From positions 1 to 15,182 of the forward strand of contig JAXFQS010000113.1 in the NCBI GenBank assembly GCA_034178815.1: a stretch of DNA of 15,182 nucleotides. Direction: 5' to 3'. The translations under genes were made by a program, and so were the position numbers. Shown in pieces: positions 13,863 through 15,182 of this stretch. Source of the stretch: JAXFQS01 sp034178815. Lineage in GTDB: Bacteria > Verrucomicrobiota > Kiritimatiellia > RFP12 > DVOR01. The notes beneath the pieces were generated by a model. That model worked only from the letters and a program-made list of their open reading frames with translations. It was not told the DNA's origin and searched no databases. How positions within the stretch are numbered: the first letter of the stretch is position 1; each line of letters starts with the position of its first letter.

Positions 13863-13874
13863 AGGTGGAAAACT
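13854..13874. repeat. Short TTTCC/GGAAA inverted repeat
   Basis: AGTTTCC (13854-13860) and GGAAAACT (13867-13874) form a hairpin around ATAGGT with one bulged A. Short TTCCA...TGGAA palindromes recur in intergenic DNA of some Verrucomicrobiota as far as I recall; only one copy is seen here. Confidence 0.3.
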
Positions 13875-13891
13875 TTTGGGGCGGGAGGTAG

Positions 13892-13937
13892 GCACCTTTG
13901 CCTCCCGAAGGTGTCAATCTCCAGGAGGCACAGGTGC
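13892..13937 (-). terminator. Strong hairpin just downstream of the glucosidase stop
   Basis: GCACCT-TT-GCCTCC (13892-13905) pairs with GGAGGC-AC-AGGTGC (13924-13937): two 6-bp stems with a symmetric 2x2 internal loop and an 18-base loop. It lies about 20 bases after the stop of the minus-strand gene. There is no T-run directly after it on either strand, so it may protect the mRNA end or act as a weak bidirectional terminator. Confidence 0.4.
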
Positions 13938-13957
13938 GCAGGAATCGGTGCGAAAGG

Positions 13958-15182
13958 CTAGTCGCCGCCGAGGGCGAGCCAGACGCGCAGATGTTCGGAG
14001 TCACTCCAAGCCTGGGCACCGCAGCCTTTGGGCCAGTGAGGGGCGGCGCCGTCGGTGTTCTCCGCGAGGTGGCAGACGCAATCGTGACGCAAGAGGCGCA
14101 GGCACGAGGCGAGAATAGCGCGGGCAAAGGGCTTGGCGGAAGGGTCGACCCGAGCGAGGGCTTCGGGCCATTGGGGGAAGACCCAGCCCCAGCCGGTGCC
14201 GTTGTGGTAGGCAGGTTTGCGGCGTGTGTCCTCGTCGCCGCTGTAGTAGGGCCAGTAGGGATTGTGGGGATCGTTGAGCAACCGCCCGTCGCGCCAGATG
14301 GGCAACGGCACCCGCACCGGTGCATCGGCAAGCGACCGAATGGCGCCCGGCAGAAGCAGCGGTTCGGTGGCGGCAAGCACCCCGCGAGCCAAGTCGGGAT
14401 GGTCGTCAAGCAACCCCAGCGTCACCGCGAAAAGTTGGTTCGGACGAACCGAATCGTCGGGCAGCGCATCCTCCGCCCCGACCGTTGGATTGTCCGCGAA
14501 AAGGCAGTCCGAAAGCCCCCCCTCGCGCTTTGGATAGAGCCTCAAAAACGACGCCGTCGCACGCGCCGCCAAATCCCCCCACGACGCATCCAGATGTGCC
14601 GCCGCAAACCGTAAGGCAGCAATCCATAAAACCTGAATCTCGACCGGGTAGCCCCGGCGCGGCGTGCCGGCAGGATAGTTCGTGTCCATCCAAGTAAAAT
14701 GCGGCGGCGAAAACACCAAGCCCGAACGAGAATCGCAGAAAATCCCGTTCTCCGTGCCATCCCGGTACCCCCGGAGAATCGAAGCAACCACCTCCCCGCA
14801 CGAGCGCCGCCCGCACCGAATCCCCAACGCCTCCTTCACCCCCTCGTGCGCCGCATACTCCGCCACCACACGGCAGTACCACAACGGCGCATCAACCGTG
14901 TCCCAATTCCCAACCTGCTCCCCATGGATGATGTTTGGCAGCCGCCCCCCAGACTCGAACCGCCCAAACTCTGCCAGAATATCCTTCACCACCCCCACCC
15001 GACCAGAAGCCAAAATCCCGCGCGCCACAATCAGCGTGTCCCGCCCCCAGTCCAAGAACCACGGATATCCAGCAATCACACTCTTGTGCCCGTCCCGTCG
15101 AACAATGAACAGCCCCAGAGCAGCCCGCAGAAACGCCCCCAAAGTTGACCCCTCGCGCACCCAATCCCGAGGCTCCTCCCAC
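13958..15182 (-). CDS. Amylo-alpha-1,6-glucosidase (glycogen debranching, GH133-like), 5' end outside window
   Basis: The enzyme removes the single alpha-1,6-linked glucose left at glycogen branch points. The minus frame is open to the window edge and codes for sensible protein upstream of a possible GTG at 15160 (...EEPRDWVREGSTL), so the 407 codons seen are the C-terminal part of a longer protein. The (alpha/alpha)6 catalytic domain is recognisable: IAGYPWFLDWGRDTL, RLPNIIHGEQVGNWDTVDAP, FTWMDTNY, GYPVEIQVLWIAAL, VRPNQLFAVTLGLL, YHNGTGWGWVFPQW and GCGAQAWSDSEHLRVWL just before the stop. Conserved acidic residues in WGRD, WMD and PVEI are kept. It points towards the long operon (convergent). 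Coding-strand third bases are G-rich in the part above about 14300 and more C-rich below it. The family call is secure; exact substrate (bacterial glycogen or imported glucan) is inference. Confidence 0.9.
   Translation of the reverse strand, partial: WEEPRDWVREGSTLGAFLRAALGLFIVRRDGHKSVIAGYPWFLDWGRDTLIVARGILASGRVGVVKDILAEFGRFESGGRLPNIIHGEQVGNWDTVDAPLWYCRVVAEYAAHEGVKEALGIRCGRRSCGEVVASILRGYRDGTENGIFCDSRSGLVFSPPHFTWMDTNYPAGTPRRGYPVEIQVLWIAALRFAAAHLDASWGDLAARATASFLRLYPKREGGLSDCLFADNPTVGAEDALPDDSVRPNQLFAVTLGLLDDHPDLARGVLAATEPLLLPGAIRSLADAPVRVPLPIWRDGRLLNDPHNPYWPYYSGDEDTRRKPAYHNGTGWGWVFPQWPEALARVDPSAKPFARAILASCLRLLRHDCVCHLAENTDGAAPHWPKGCGAQAWSDSEHLRVWLALGGD

Larger units (their letters stand above)
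13585..13957. other. Intergenic region between convergent genes
   Basis: About 370 bases separate the stop of the small secreted protein from the stop of the minus-strand glucosidase. The plus strand is very G-rich near 13620-13680 (34 G against 8 C in 60 bases). It holds a possible frameshifted reading frame on the minus strand, two hairpins, and the pair GAACCA/TGGTTC. No U-tailed terminator is evident for either gene. Confidence 0.6.

Noticed and set aside
13898..14614. Plus-strand open frames opposite the glucosidase gene
   Set aside because: Antisense shadows; the minus frame carries clear amylo-1,6-glucosidase motifs.
1..15182. CRISPR arrays, insertion sequences, prophage or defence genes
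   Set aside because: No regularly spaced repeats, transposase or integrase motifs, or defence-type proteins were seen.

Overview
The window looks like a chromosomal segment of a Gram-negative bacterium of the Planctomycetes-Verrucomicrobia-Chlamydiae group. A Kiritimatiellota- or Verrucomicrobiota-like member is most likely. This is inferred from the high GC content, the ribosomal/replication gene order, the BamA-Skp outer-membrane pair, the secreted beta-helix and beta-sandwich proteins, and an amylo-1,6-glucosidase. No 16S gene is present, so the assignment stays tentative.

Layout. (1) 1-1798, minus strand: the N-terminal 599 codons of a large secreted parallel-beta-helix protein, cut by the left edge. 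It has a recognisable sigma70-type promoter with a perfect 16-bp palindrome over its -10/start region. (2) 1868-2295: non-coding, pyrimidine-rich divergent region. (3) 2296-2613: a promoter and three tRNA genes, Gly(GCC), Lys(CTT) and Met(CAT), with a long hairpin between the last two. (4) 2614-3115: about 500 bases without a convincing gene but with a tight run of perfect inverted repeats, a candidate structured RNA. (5) 3116-4141: ispE, whose reading frame runs straight through a complete tRNA-Gln(TTG) gene, then a hairpin terminator. (6) 4167-13584: one long plus-strand gene train with gaps of 2-42 bases: prs, rplY, pth, rpsF, ssb, rpsR, rplI, dnaB, bamA, skp/ompH, hisI and a small secreted protein. 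(7) 13585-13957: intergenic, with hairpins and a possible gene remnant. (8) 13958-15182, minus strand: the C-terminal catalytic part of an amylo-alpha-1,6-glucosidase, cut by the right edge.

The long operon joins nucleotide/PRPP supply (prs), translation (L25, peptidyl-tRNA hydrolase, S6, S18, L9), replication (SSB, DnaB), outer-membrane assembly (BamA, Skp) and one histidine-pathway enzyme (HisI). The part from pth to dnaB is a widely conserved bacterial order. The bamA-skp-hisI tail is less usual.

No mobile element, CRISPR array or defence island is visible. The strongest second-look items are the ispE/tRNA-Gln sense overlap, the hairpin series at 2710-2838, the elongator tRNA-Met with an inverted 54/58 T-loop pair, the divergent metal site of HisI, the strand-composition flips inside genes, and the frameshifted W/F-rich reading frame at 13654-13862.
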